Shown piece by piece: positions 1 to 6,902 of a stretch of 10,964 nucleotides of DNA. The stretch is from Verrucomicrobiota bacterium. GTDB taxonomy: Bacteria > Verrucomicrobiota > Verrucomicrobiia > Limisphaerales > DSYF01. The notes under the pieces were generated by a model. It did not search any database. It was not told the origin of the DNA and saw only the letters and a list, made by a program, of their open reading frames with translations. The translations under genes and the position numbers were made by a program. Numbering within the stretch: the first letter of the stretch is position 1; each line of letters begins with the position of its first letter. Location of the stretch: NCBI GenBank assembly GCA_025457725.1, contig JALOTU010000036.1, positions 1 through 10,964 on the forward strand, written 5' to 3'.

Positions 1-971
1 CGGCGCAGCGCAATGAGGGTTCCACGGACACGGTAGGCGGTCGGATCACCGCCGGGGCTCTTCATTTCCGCCAGGACTTCCGTTCCGGGCACAAAGCCCA
101 GATCCAACAGGCGGCGACGCTCGGGTCCGCGACAGGCCGGAGACAGGCCCAGCACCTTGCCGCGCTGGCCCTCGGCAAGGCCGGATAGATACTCCTCATC
201 CAGCAAATCCCGCGGCGCGTAATCTGCGAGGGGTTCCACGGAGATGTTGTTGGCGATGACTGGGGCCAGCACGTGCTCGTTGCCGTCCGCCCAGAACCGG
301 ATCCGGTGAGGGAGCTTCTCGACCAGCAGACCGCGCATCCCGGTTCGGATCCCCTGCGCCGTCAGCTGCGCGTAAATCGCCGACGGTTCATCCTCCACAT
401 GGGTGACACGCAGGGGCTGGTTCAACTCCGCCGCATTCAGGGGAATGCCCAGATCCGCCGCCACCGGCCGGCCGGGCTCGGGAATGATGTCTCCGTGGGG
501 ATCCAGCGTGGGATGACCCAGACGGGCTGCCAGCGCGTCGGCTTCCTGGGGCGAAAGCAAATGCTCCTTGCGCTCGGCCTGCCGGTGCCACTCGGCCTCC
601 GCCACGCCGGTTTCCTCGGACAGATAGTGCTCCCACAGGCGATGCGCGCGAATCACGTGCAGCGCCAGTTCGCGGCCGGCGGGCTTGAGGTGCAACCTTC
701 CGCCTTCAAACGTCAGCAGTCCGCGGGTCTCCAGGTCATCCAGCACGGCCACGGTTTGATTCGCGGGAATCTGCAGATGCCCGGCCAGACTTTCGATCGT
801 GGCCTCGCTGCCGTTCACCTCGCGCTTGAGAATATGCTTGATGGCGTCCTCCCGCCGGACGCGCTCGGCCAGGCGCCGGGCCGAACGCCAGCGCGCGACC
901 ACGCCCTGCCGCGGCCACAGCACCGCCGCCACGGCCATCAACACCGCCAAGATGATCAGTCCATTTGACAT
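1..971 (-). CDS. Membrane-anchored DtxR/MntR-family metal-dependent regulator with two FeoA-like domains (C-terminus cut by window)
   Basis: 323 residues are visible and the C-terminus runs off the left edge. Residues about 4-20 (IILAVLMAVAAVLW) form one hydrophobic helix followed by an Arg-rich stretch, which suggests a membrane anchor. Residues about 41-100 are a winged-helix region, and 101-165 are the DtxR metal-binding/dimerisation core (HVIRAHRLWEHYL; AERKEHLLS). Candidate metal ligands by alignment from memory are H110, E114, E133, E136 and H137. Glu at 133, where DtxR has Cys102, is as in manganese-type MntR. Residues about 170-247 and 264 onward look like two SH3-like FeoA domains, the second with ACRGPERRRLLDLGFVPGTE. 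The start is the ATG at 971, which directly precedes the hydrophobic helix; no good ribosome-binding site is visible. Known for the family: metal-activated repressors of Fe/Mn transport genes. The N-terminus resembles the last helix of metal ABC permeases that carry a fused DtxR domain, so it may be a split form of such a fusion. A feoB or ABC transporter gene may lie beyond the edge. Confidence 0.85.
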   Translation of the reverse strand, partial: MSNGLIILAVLMAVAAVLWPRQGVVARWRSARRLAERVRREDAIKHILKREVNGSEATIESLAGHLQIPANQTVAVLDDLETRGLLTFEGGRLHLKPAGRELALHVIRAHRLWEHYLSEETGVAEAEWHRQAERKEHLLSPQEADALAARLGHPTLDPHGDIIPEPGRPVAADLGIPLNAAELNQPLRVTHVEDEPSAIYAQLTAQGIRTGMRGLLVEKLPHRIRFWADGNEHVLAPVIANNISVEPLADYAPRDLLDEEYLSGLAEGQRGKVLGLSPACRGPERRRLLDLGFVPGTEVLAEMKSPGGDPTAYRVRGTLIALR

Positions 972-1011
972 TCCATGCCGGGTCCGGGAGTTCTCCCCCG
1001 AACCCCGTAAC

Positions 1012-1053
1012 GCCGACTTCCAGGTCGGCCCCCTTGCCGGCTGGAAAGCCGGC
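1012..1053. repeat. REP-like paired hairpin
   Basis: Two adjacent 6-bp stem-loops: GCCGAC/GTCGGC (1012-1017 with 1024-1029, loop TTCCAG) and GCCGGC/GCCGGC (1036-1041 with 1048-1053, loop TGGAAA). The loops are nearly complementary, so the whole segment is also one larger imperfect inverted repeat, as in paired REP elements. It lies 41 bp upstream of the leftward regulator gene. No second copy is in this window, so calling it a dispersed repeat is inference. Confidence 0.5.
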
Positions 1054-1124
1054 GCTCCGAGAGCGGCTCAGGCGTTCAAGGCGCCCAGTTCCATTTGCGG
1101 CGGAATGCGCTCCCGCCATCCACC

Positions 1125-1141
1125 GTAGCCATAGCTACAAT
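1125..1141 (+). promoter_or_regulatory. Candidate promoter/operator of mntR
   Basis: GTAGC and GCTAC (1125-1129 and 1134-1138) form an inverted repeat around a 4-nt centre. The right arm overlaps TACAAT (1136-1141), a five-of-six match to a -10 box located 46 bp before the mntR ATG. I see no convincing -35 box. A palindrome on a -10 box upstream of a metal regulator fits autoregulation, but this is inference. Confidence 0.3.
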
Positions 1142-1187
1142 CTGTGTCCTAGACTGTCAAGCGGGGATCGTGTATCCACAAGGGCGC

Positions 1188-1646
1188 ATGAGCGAAAAGG
1201 CCGGCGCAAACGCACTTAAGACCCGGACGACGGCGGCTGCCACGGCGGTGGAAGCCCAGGCTTTGGCCCACCGGCAGACGCGCCGGGAGCACGCCACGGA
1301 AACCGCCGAGGATTATGTCGAGGCCATCGCCGCGCTGATCGCCGCCGCCGGTGAGGCGCGGGCGGTGGATCTGGCGCGTTGGCTGGGCGTGTCGCACGTG
1401 ACGGTGGTCCGCACCATCGCCCGCCTGCAGCGCGATGGCTACGTCTCCACCAAGCCGTATCGCTCCATCTTCCTCACCCGCAAGGGCGCCCGGCTGGCCG
1501 AGGAATCCCGACAGCGCCACGAACTGGTGCAGCGATTCCTGGTGTCCATCGGGGTGCCCGACCGGGTGGCCCAGAAGGATGCCGAGGGGATCGAGCATCA
1601 TTGCAGTCCGGACACGCTGGCCGCCTTTCGTCGCCAGCTCGAGTGA
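1188..1646 (+). CDS. mntR: Manganese-responsive transcriptional regulator MntR
   Basis: 152 residues, DtxR/MntR family. An Ala/Arg-rich tail of about 38 residues precedes the winged helix (about 40-105, with ARAVDLARWLGVSHVTVVRT as the helix-turn-helix). The dimerisation/metal domain follows (HELVQRFLVSIGV, DAEGIEHHCSPDTL). All six Mn(II) ligands known from Bacillus subtilis MntR have counterparts: D42, E45, H111, E133, E136 and H137. The long polar N-terminus and DAEGIEHH are closest to the Escherichia coli type of MntR as I recall it. There is no FeoA/SH3 domain, as expected for MntR. The start at ATG 1188 follows AAGGG at 1180-1184 and matches family length; the frame is open upstream to 1095, but those residues do not look like protein. 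When Mn-bound the protein should repress Mn uptake and/or activate efflux genes; no such target is in the window. It is divergent from the other metal regulator and convergent with glnD. Confidence 0.9.
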   Translation: MSEKAGANALKTRTTAAATAVEAQALAHRQTRREHATETAEDYVEAIAALIAAAGEARAVDLARWLGVSHVTVVRTIARLQRDGYVSTKPYRSIFLTRKGARLAEESRQRHELVQRFLVSIGVPDRVAQKDAEGIEHHCSPDTLAAFRRQLE

Positions 1647-1715
1647 GCCGCCGGATCCCGTCCTGGTTCGCGCGGGGCGGGCAGGGAGGCGCGCCGGAGG
1701 AAGCCGGATCGCCCG

Positions 1716-4523
1716 TTACTGGCGCTGCTCAAGTTCTTCCACGGCCCGCTTCAGCTTCGAGACCACTTCCTCCTGGCGCTGTTGGGAGAGCAGCTTCTTG
1801 CCGTCGTATTCGCGGACGTAAAACACATCAATGGCGCCGCCTTTCTCCGTGCAGATCCGGGCGGCGGAGATGTGGAGCTGCAGCTGGTGGAAGGTGCGGG
1901 AGAGGATATAGAGCAGGCCCACGCGGTCCTCGGTTTCAACCTCAATGATGGTGCGGTTGTCCGAGGATTCGTTGTCCAGCCGGACCTGCGTCTGGATCTG
2001 GTCGCCGGTGTAGGCCTGGTAGGGGGTGCGCGCGGATTTCTGCCGCAGCACCAGCTCCTCCAGGTCCGTCTCCTTGCCGATCAAGAGGCGTTCGAGGAGT
2101 GTTTCAAAACGTTGCAGAGCCTCGGATTTGGCCAGGGTGCCTGTGACCCCGTCAACAATGTGAAAGGTGTCAAACACGATGCCGTCCGTGCGGGTGAAGA
2201 TCTGTGCGGTGAGAATGTTCAATCCGACCGCGCTCAGGCAGCCGGCAATGTGGCTGAACAGTCCGCCCCGGTCCCACGTGCAGATCGTCACCAGGCTGCA
2301 GCCGCTGTCCTTGTCCTGCCGGGTGCGGAACACGGGCGCCAGGGGATTGCCCTCGACGACCTGCTGGCGCATGAAGCGGTGGGCCAGTTTGAGGTCCTCG
2401 ACGATTTCCTCGGCCGAGTGCAGCCGCAGGTAGCGGCCGGACATCTTTTCGAAGTGCGCTTCCACCTCGGGCGCGGAAATCTGCTTGGGCACGGCCTTGC
2501 AGACGGCCTCGAACAGCACCTCCCGCTGGCGTTCCTTGGCCATGACGAACTCGGTGCCGCCGCGCATGATCCGCAGCGTCTTGTTGTACAGCGTCCAGAG
2601 CAGCGAATCCTTGAACCCGTTCCACAACTTGTCGCTGGTGGCCTGCGCGTCCGCAAAGGTGAGCAGGGCCAGCAGGTTCAGGTTGCTGACACTCTGAATG
2701 GCCTGGGCAAATCCCTGAATCACCGCCGGGTCCTCCAGGTCGCGTCGTTGTGAAGTCGCGGCCAGTTCCAGGTGGTGTGCCACCAGAATCTCGAGCGTCT
2801 GTGTCGCGGAAGCCTCGAGGCCCAGCCGGCGCGCCACCTTCGTCGCCACCTTCGCGCCCGCGGCGGCGTGCCCGCGGCTGCCGTCGGTCTTGCCAACGTC
2901 GTGCAGCAGCAGGGCCAGGTAGAGCAGGTAGGGATGGTCCAGGCGCTGGAACAATTCCGCGTATTGCGCATGCATCGCACCCTTGCCCTCCCAGATCCGG
3001 TCCGCCTGTTCCAGGCACATCAAGGTGTGTTCGTCGGCGGAGTATTGATGATAGAACTCGTGCTGCACCAGGCAGGTCAGCCTGCCGAACTCCGGAATGT
3101 ACTTGCCGAGGAAGTCGACCTCGTGCATGGCGCGGAGTGTGGGCGCGACATTGCCGCGCTGGTTGAGAATGGTCAGGAAGGTTTCGCACACGTGGGCGTC
3201 CCGCTGAAACGAACGGTCCACCAGGGAGAGCTGGTTGCGGATCATCTGCGCCAGATCCGGATGCAGGTCCAGGCCGCGCTGCTGCGCGTGCAGGAACGCG
3301 CGCATGAGGCGGCGCGGTTGATCGCGGAAGATCCGGCTGGACGCGGCACGGATTTCGCCGTCGACAAAGTGGAAGCCGTCCACGGGTTCGGCCGGCTTGG
3401 CTTTGCTCCGGGGCAGCCATCGTTGGAGCGAGAACCGGCGCTGGGGAGCCGGCACCAGCGCCATCCGGCGCTCCAGCGTGCGGGTGTTCAGGTAGATGGC
3501 GCGGGTGTGCGTGTAGACCTCGCGCATGAACCGCTCGATCCGTTTGCTCGGCGACCGGTCGTGGAAATCGAGGTTGGCGGCCACCGCGGGCTGGATGGCC
3601 TTGGCGAGGATTTCCGTCGGGCGGTTGGTCAGATAATGCATCTCGGTGCGCACCCGCAGCAGGAAATCGTAGGCCTGCTCGAGTTGCTTCCGTTCCGCCG
3701 CGGACAGGAACTCCCGGGCCTGCAAATCCTCCAGGGATCGGGTCCGGTATTTGAAGAACGCCATCCACAACAGGTTCTGGAAGTCGCGCAGGCCGCCGCA
3801 GCCGTTCTTGATGTTGGGCTCCTGCATGCAGGCGGAATCCCCAAACTTGCTGCGGCGAACGGCCTGGTCCTCGAGCCGCAACCGCACGTACTCCTCCTCG
3901 TGCCCCGCCACACACTTGTCGAGCACCGTGGTCCAGAATCTGGCGAACAGATTCGGGTCGCCCGCGATCAGACGGGATTCGATCAGGGAGGTCCTCGTCT
4001 GGTTGTCGCCGGCGGCATTCACGCAGTCGAGAAGGTTGCGCACCGAATGGCCCACTTTGAACCCGAGATCCCACAGGGGATACAGCACCCCGTCAATCAT
4101 CCGCGCCAGGTAGGGGTGGGCGATGCCGCTGGCCACCACCGAGCGGTTGTGGAGGAACATGAAATCGATGTCGCTCTGCGGGCTGAGTTCGCCGCGTCCG
4201 TACCCGCCGAGCGCCACCAGGGCAAGCGGGGGAAATTCGCGCTGCGCCTGTGCGGAGAGATTGGTTTTCGCCGCCTCCCAGAAATGCTTCAACAGGAGAT
4301 CCACCACGTGGGCCCGCGCCCGGCAGATCGTCAAGCCGCCCGCCCCGCCCCGATGCTCGATCTTCAGCCGATGGGATTCCTGTTTCAGCCAGCGCTTGTA
4401 GCGGGCGATTTCGTCGCCCGGTTTCCTTCCCTCGGGGAGCACCAGTTGTTTCCCCGCCGTCGCTTCGATCTTGTTCAGCAATGCCTGCACGCGGCGGGCA
4501 GGGTGGGTCCAAACCCGGGGCAA
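1716..4523 (-). CDS. glnD: Bifunctional uridylyltransferase/uridylyl-removing enzyme ([protein-PII] uridylyltransferase)
   Basis: 935 residues, slightly longer than E. coli GlnD (about 890), with the full domain order. A nucleotidyltransferase domain (about 95-250) carries GGYGRGELSPQSDID, giving the GG...DXD active site at G106/G107 and D118/D120. The GlnD-UR linker region follows (PNIKNGCGGLRD at 236-247). The HD hydrolase domain (about 485-625) has YSADEHT at 494-500, HD at 541-542 and HH at 583-584. Two ACT domains (about 744-815 and 857-930) are the expected glutamine sensors. Known role: uridylylation of PII under nitrogen limitation and its removal when glutamine is high. Both catalytic sites look intact. 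The best start is a TTG at 4523, 10 bp after the stop of the preceding gene, with no good ribosome-binding site, so translational coupling is likely. No glnB, glnA or amtB is visible. Last gene of the three-gene unit. Confidence 0.93.
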   Translation of the reverse strand: MPRVWTHPARRVQALLNKIEATAGKQLVLPEGRKPGDEIARYKRWLKQESHRLKIEHRGGAGGLTICRARAHVVDLLLKHFWEAAKTNLSAQAQREFPPLALVALGGYGRGELSPQSDIDFMFLHNRSVVASGIAHPYLARMIDGVLYPLWDLGFKVGHSVRNLLDCVNAAGDNQTRTSLIESRLIAGDPNLFARFWTTVLDKCVAGHEEEYVRLRLEDQAVRRSKFGDSACMQEPNIKNGCGGLRDFQNLLWMAFFKYRTRSLEDLQAREFLSAAERKQLEQAYDFLLRVRTEMHYLTNRPTEILAKAIQPAVAANLDFHDRSPSKRIERFMREVYTHTRAIYLNTRTLERRMALVPAPQRRFSLQRWLPRSKAKPAEPVDGFHFVDGEIRAASSRIFRDQPRRLMRAFLHAQQRGLDLHPDLAQMIRNQLSLVDRSFQRDAHVCETFLTILNQRGNVAPTLRAMHEVDFLGKYIPEFGRLTCLVQHEFYHQYSADEHTLMCLEQADRIWEGKGAMHAQYAELFQRLDHPYLLYLALLLHDVGKTDGSRGHAAAGAKVATKVARRLGLEASATQTLEILVAHHLELAATSQRRDLEDPAVIQGFAQAIQSVSNLNLLALLTFADAQATSDKLWNGFKDSLLWTLYNKTLRIMRGGTEFVMAKERQREVLFEAVCKAVPKQISAPEVEAHFEKMSGRYLRLHSAEEIVEDLKLAHRFMRQQVVEGNPLAPVFRTRQDKDSGCSLVTICTWDRGGLFSHIAGCLSAVGLNILTAQIFTRTDGIVFDTFHIVDGVTGTLAKSEALQRFETLLERLLIGKETDLEELVLRQKSARTPYQAYTGDQIQTQVRLDNESSDNRTIIEVETEDRVGLLYILSRTFHQLQLHISAARICTEKGGAIDVFYVREYDGKKLLSQQRQEEVVSKLKRAVEELEQRQ

Positions 4524-4533
4524 GGCAAGCGGT

Positions 4534-4836
4534 TCAATGTGCGCCTGCCTTCGGCAAACTCCCGCTGCGGCTTTCCATCTCGTGGCGGAGGCGGGCGGTG
4601 ATTTTGAGCCAGGCGCCTTCCCAGGTGTGGTCGCGGGCGGCCGCGCGGATCGCCGGGCCGGGGACTTTCAAACTCACCACAGCCTGGCAGGCGGGCGTGC
4701 TGTCGGACTGCATCTCCAACACCACGTCGGCATGGATGATGGGTATGAGCTCACCCAGATCCTTGAGTCCGGAAACCACCAGTTCACGCAGATGGCTGTC
4801 CGCAGGCACACCGCGTATCTGGAAATCGACATGCAT
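4534..4836 (-). CDS. Short HPF/RaiA-family ribosome hibernation/association factor
   Basis: 100 residues, the size of a short hibernation factor without the C-terminal dimerisation domain of long HPF. The N-terminus (MHVDFQIRGVPADSHLRELV) has the family's first strand and helix. Residues 30-60 supply the beta strands (IIHADVVLEMQ, QAVVSLKVPGP). The second helix follows (DHTWEGAWLKITARLRHEME, 69-88), with the lysine/arginine placement typical of the 16S rRNA-facing side. Known role: binding in the mRNA/tRNA channel of the 30S subunit to silence or protect ribosomes in stationary phase or stress. The start is ATG 4836; GGAAAG immediately before it is too close for an ideal ribosome-binding site. 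It lies in the same frame as the upstream gene: only the TGA at 4876-4878 and 13 sense codons separate the two proteins. Which of HPF, RaiA/YfiA or another paralogue it matches cannot be settled by eye. Confidence 0.82.
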   Translation of the reverse strand: MHVDFQIRGVPADSHLRELVVSGLKDLGELIPIIHADVVLEMQSDSTPACQAVVSLKVPGPAIRAAARDHTWEGAWLKITARLRHEMESRSGSLPKAGAH

Positions 4837-4875
4837 GCTTTCCGAAGTTTCGAAGACCGGGCGTTCGGGCGCGGG

Positions 4876-6756
4876 TCACACCCCCACGATGAATCGCTCG
4901 TAATCCGTCACGGTTCCGCCGTCGAGACAGCAGGTGATGATCTGTTTGCCGAGCGGGTCCAGGTCGGGATCCCGGAAATCCGCCAGGCACTTGCGGAAAA
5001 ACGCCTGCAGGATCTCCGCGCCTTTGTCGTAGGCTTCCACTCCGACCTCCGGCTGCGTGTCCACCTGGAGAAACCAGCGGGCGAGCATGCGCCCTTCCAC
5101 CTGGAGCTGGTGGAGGGTGTTGCCGAGCAGCGGGCAACGGGCGGGCCGCAGCTGGTCCGGGCGGAATTTCGCCGCGCCGCGCCGGGCGAGATACTCGCGC
5201 GCAATCCACTGGGGGGTGAAGCCGACCTTCCACGCGCCGATATGCTGGTTGGGGCAGAGGATGTGGCGCATGCGCGTGTTCTCCGCGAATTGCCGGAGCA
5301 GCAGGTTGGCCTGATCCACGCGCCGCCCGGTGGCAAAGGGCCAGTAGGAGCCAACGCCTTCGCTGGTCATGCCTTCGCTGTCCACAATGCTCGGATTGGC
5401 GTGGCCGCGCGGCGATGCCAGCCGCCACAGCCAGGCCAGCGCCGGCGGCAGGATGTGGAAGATGCCGAGGATGCCGTAGGTGGGATGTTCCCGGGTGCAG
5501 GGCGGAGTGCGCACCCCGAAGCTGCGAATGTCCACCGTGACCGATCCCTCCACAATGTCCGGGAAGGCACTGCGGGGAATGATGACCCGGGGGTTCGGGC
5601 ATCGCTTGCCCGGCTCGTCCTCGATGTGTTCCCAGATCAGGCCCCGGCCGCCGGGAACCGCGTCCACATTCAGGAACAACAACGGGGTCGTGGGTTCGGC
5701 GGTCAGCTTTTCCAGGTGGACGTCCGTTCCGTAGTGTTCGATGTGATTGACGCGCACAAACCAGGCGGTCTCCGCGTCCGTCACCGTGAGCTTGCCGTTG
5801 CCTTCCTGCACGGAGGGATGACAGGCGGCCATGTCGTCCGTCACCGCATGGAGCTGGCAGCTGCGGGGGATCTCCATGTAGCGCTTCTCGCCGGTCACCA
5901 GGTTCTCCCCCTGCAACAGGCGGCCGTCCGGCTCACGATGCGCCTGCTCGAGCATCTCACTCTTGCCCCCGCCGCTGGCCCCTTCATGCATGATGGTCAC
6001 CATGTTGTCGTACGGGGTGATCACCTGCACCGTGGAACAATGCGCTGTCACCCAGCCTTCGCGTTCGCCCAGGCCGAGCAGCATCCCATAGATGCCCTTC
6101 TTGGCGCTCGGGCCGGGATACAGATTGTAGGAAAACAGTTCATGCAGGCCGTCGCGACGGTTGTGCACCACAACCTGCCGGCCCTTGAACCGGGTGTGCC
6201 GGAAGGGCGGCGCGACGTAAATGATCGCCTTCGGCGCGAAACCGTCCGGGATTTCATCGCAGGGAATGATCCCCTGCAACATGGCCAGGCCGAGTGCAAA
6301 GAATCCGGCGTTCGCCGGCGCGATGACCAGCGCATCCATCCCCATGCCCTCGCCCCCGGCGACAAAGGCGAACATCGCCAGCTCCTGGGACTTGAGCCAC
6401 TCAAACGTCTCCTGGCGCAGCGGGGCGAAGTCCGTCCCAAACCGTTGCGCAAACCCTTCCTTGTCCGTCGGCAATCCGTCGCCGATGACCATGCAGTCCG
6501 GATCGCGTCGGCGCATGTAAGCTTCCACGTAATTGGCCGCGATCCCGTTTTTGACGCGGGCCACGGTCGCCTCCGTGACGACGCCCTTCCCCGGCACCTC
6601 GTAGGCCACTTCAAAGTAGTCTGCCTCCGGACTGCCGCATGCCAGGTCGATGAGTTCTTTTGTCGTGCTGGCAATGAGGAGTCCTTTGCAATGAGTCAGG
6701 ATGTCCACCGCCTCGGCGGGCGGGTTGTATCTTCGCAGTTCTGGTTTTGCTTTCAT
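4876..6756 (-). CDS. DUF4914-family protein with PEPCK/HPr-kinase-like P-loop
   Basis: 626 residues from ATG 6756. I recognise it as a DUF4914-type protein from memory; no biochemical function is known to me. The clearest motif is a Walker A loop, EGASGGGKSEM at 258-268 (G259 to S266). It resembles the loops of phosphoenolpyruvate carboxykinase (GLSGTGKTT) and HPr kinase (G.SG.GKSE). A possible second acidic motif is TDDM at 306-309. Residues 370-430 (GLIWEHIEDEPGKRCPNPR, IIPRSAFPDIVEGSVTVDIR) and 460-515 (SEGMTSEGVGSYWPFATG, WKVGFTPQW) are rich in conserved-looking G, P and W. There is no signal peptide or membrane segment, so it is probably cytoplasmic. The frame is open to a TTG at 6831, and an ATG at 6798 is possible; a candidate promoter with transcription start near 6835 makes the TTG unlikely. 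First gene of the unit with the HPF-like gene and glnD. A kinase, phosphotransferase or carboxykinase role is inference. Confidence 0.75.
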   Translation of the reverse strand: MKAKPELRRYNPPAEAVDILTHCKGLLIASTTKELIDLACGSPEADYFEVAYEVPGKGVVTEATVARVKNGIAANYVEAYMRRRDPDCMVIGDGLPTDKEGFAQRFGTDFAPLRQETFEWLKSQELAMFAFVAGGEGMGMDALVIAPANAGFFALGLAMLQGIIPCDEIPDGFAPKAIIYVAPPFRHTRFKGRQVVVHNRRDGLHELFSYNLYPGPSAKKGIYGMLLGLGEREGWVTAHCSTVQVITPYDNMVTIMHEGASGGGKSEMLEQAHREPDGRLLQGENLVTGEKRYMEIPRSCQLHAVTDDMAACHPSVQEGNGKLTVTDAETAWFVRVNHIEHYGTDVHLEKLTAEPTTPLLFLNVDAVPGGRGLIWEHIEDEPGKRCPNPRVIIPRSAFPDIVEGSVTVDIRSFGVRTPPCTREHPTYGILGIFHILPPALAWLWRLASPRGHANPSIVDSEGMTSEGVGSYWPFATGRRVDQANLLLRQFAENTRMRHILCPNQHIGAWKVGFTPQWIAREYLARRGAAKFRPDQLRPARCPLLGNTLHQLQVEGRMLARWFLQVDTQPEVGVEAYDKGAEILQAFFRKCLADFRDPDLDPLGKQIITCCLDGGTVTDYERFIVGV

Positions 6757-6841
6757 AAGACAGGGGTGGCCGACGGCTTCGGGTACGGCCATCGCCATGG
6801 GTGACGGGTTCCGGCACACCAAAGTATTCAACGCAGCCTGG

Positions 6842-6857
6842 AGTATAGGCCAATACT
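6842..6857. promoter_or_regulatory. 16-bp near-palindrome, candidate LysR-type operator
   Basis: AGTATAGGCCAATACT pairs with its own reverse complement at 7 of 8 positions per arm. It overlaps the TATACT box of the leftward unit and lies 45 bp before the start of the divergent LysR gene. LysR-type regulators typically bind interrupted dyads between divergent genes, so this is a natural candidate. A second palindrome, TTCAATTGAA at 6862-6871, and a direct repeat AATACT (6852-6857, 6888-6893) lie in the same spacer. Confidence 0.4.
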
Positions 6858-6871
6858 ATTATTCAATTGAA
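6842..6871 (-). promoter_or_regulatory. Candidate promoter of the DUF4914-hpf-glnD unit
   Basis: On the minus strand TTCAAT (6870-6865) and TATACT (6847-6842) stand 17-18 nt apart. TATACT is a five-of-six match to the -10 consensus; the -35 match is weak (three of six). The segment lies in an AT-rich spacer that contrasts with the GC-rich genes on both sides. The predicted start near 6835 would leave about 37 nt of leader to the ATG at 6798, or 78 nt to that at 6756. Confidence 0.4.
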
Positions 6872-6902
6872 GCATTAGGATTTCATTAATACTGTTCTTC
6901 CC

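Noticed and set aside
273..968. 231-codon plus-strand frame opposite the DtxR-type gene
   Set aside because: Antisense shadow of a clear DtxR/FeoA protein.
1095..1187. Upstream start for mntR at 1095
   Set aside because: The added residues would translate the candidate promoter/palindrome and exceed the family's usual length.
1647..1715. Bidirectional terminator between mntR and glnD
   Set aside because: The 69-bp convergent gap has repeated CCGGATC strings but no convincing stem with a T-run.
2170..4074. 634-codon minus-strand frame inside glnD
   Set aside because: Same strand but a different frame from glnD, Arg/Pro/Gly-rich and without motifs.
2772..4601. 609-codon plus-strand open frame opposite glnD
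   Set aside because: Antisense by-product: the minus strand encodes all GlnD catalytic motifs across the same bases.
4471..6804. 777-codon plus-strand open frame opposite the DUF4914 gene
   Set aside because: Its translation lacks recognisable motifs, is rich in H, R, Q, A and G as expected of antisense high-GC DNA, and lies opposite a gene with an intact P-loop.
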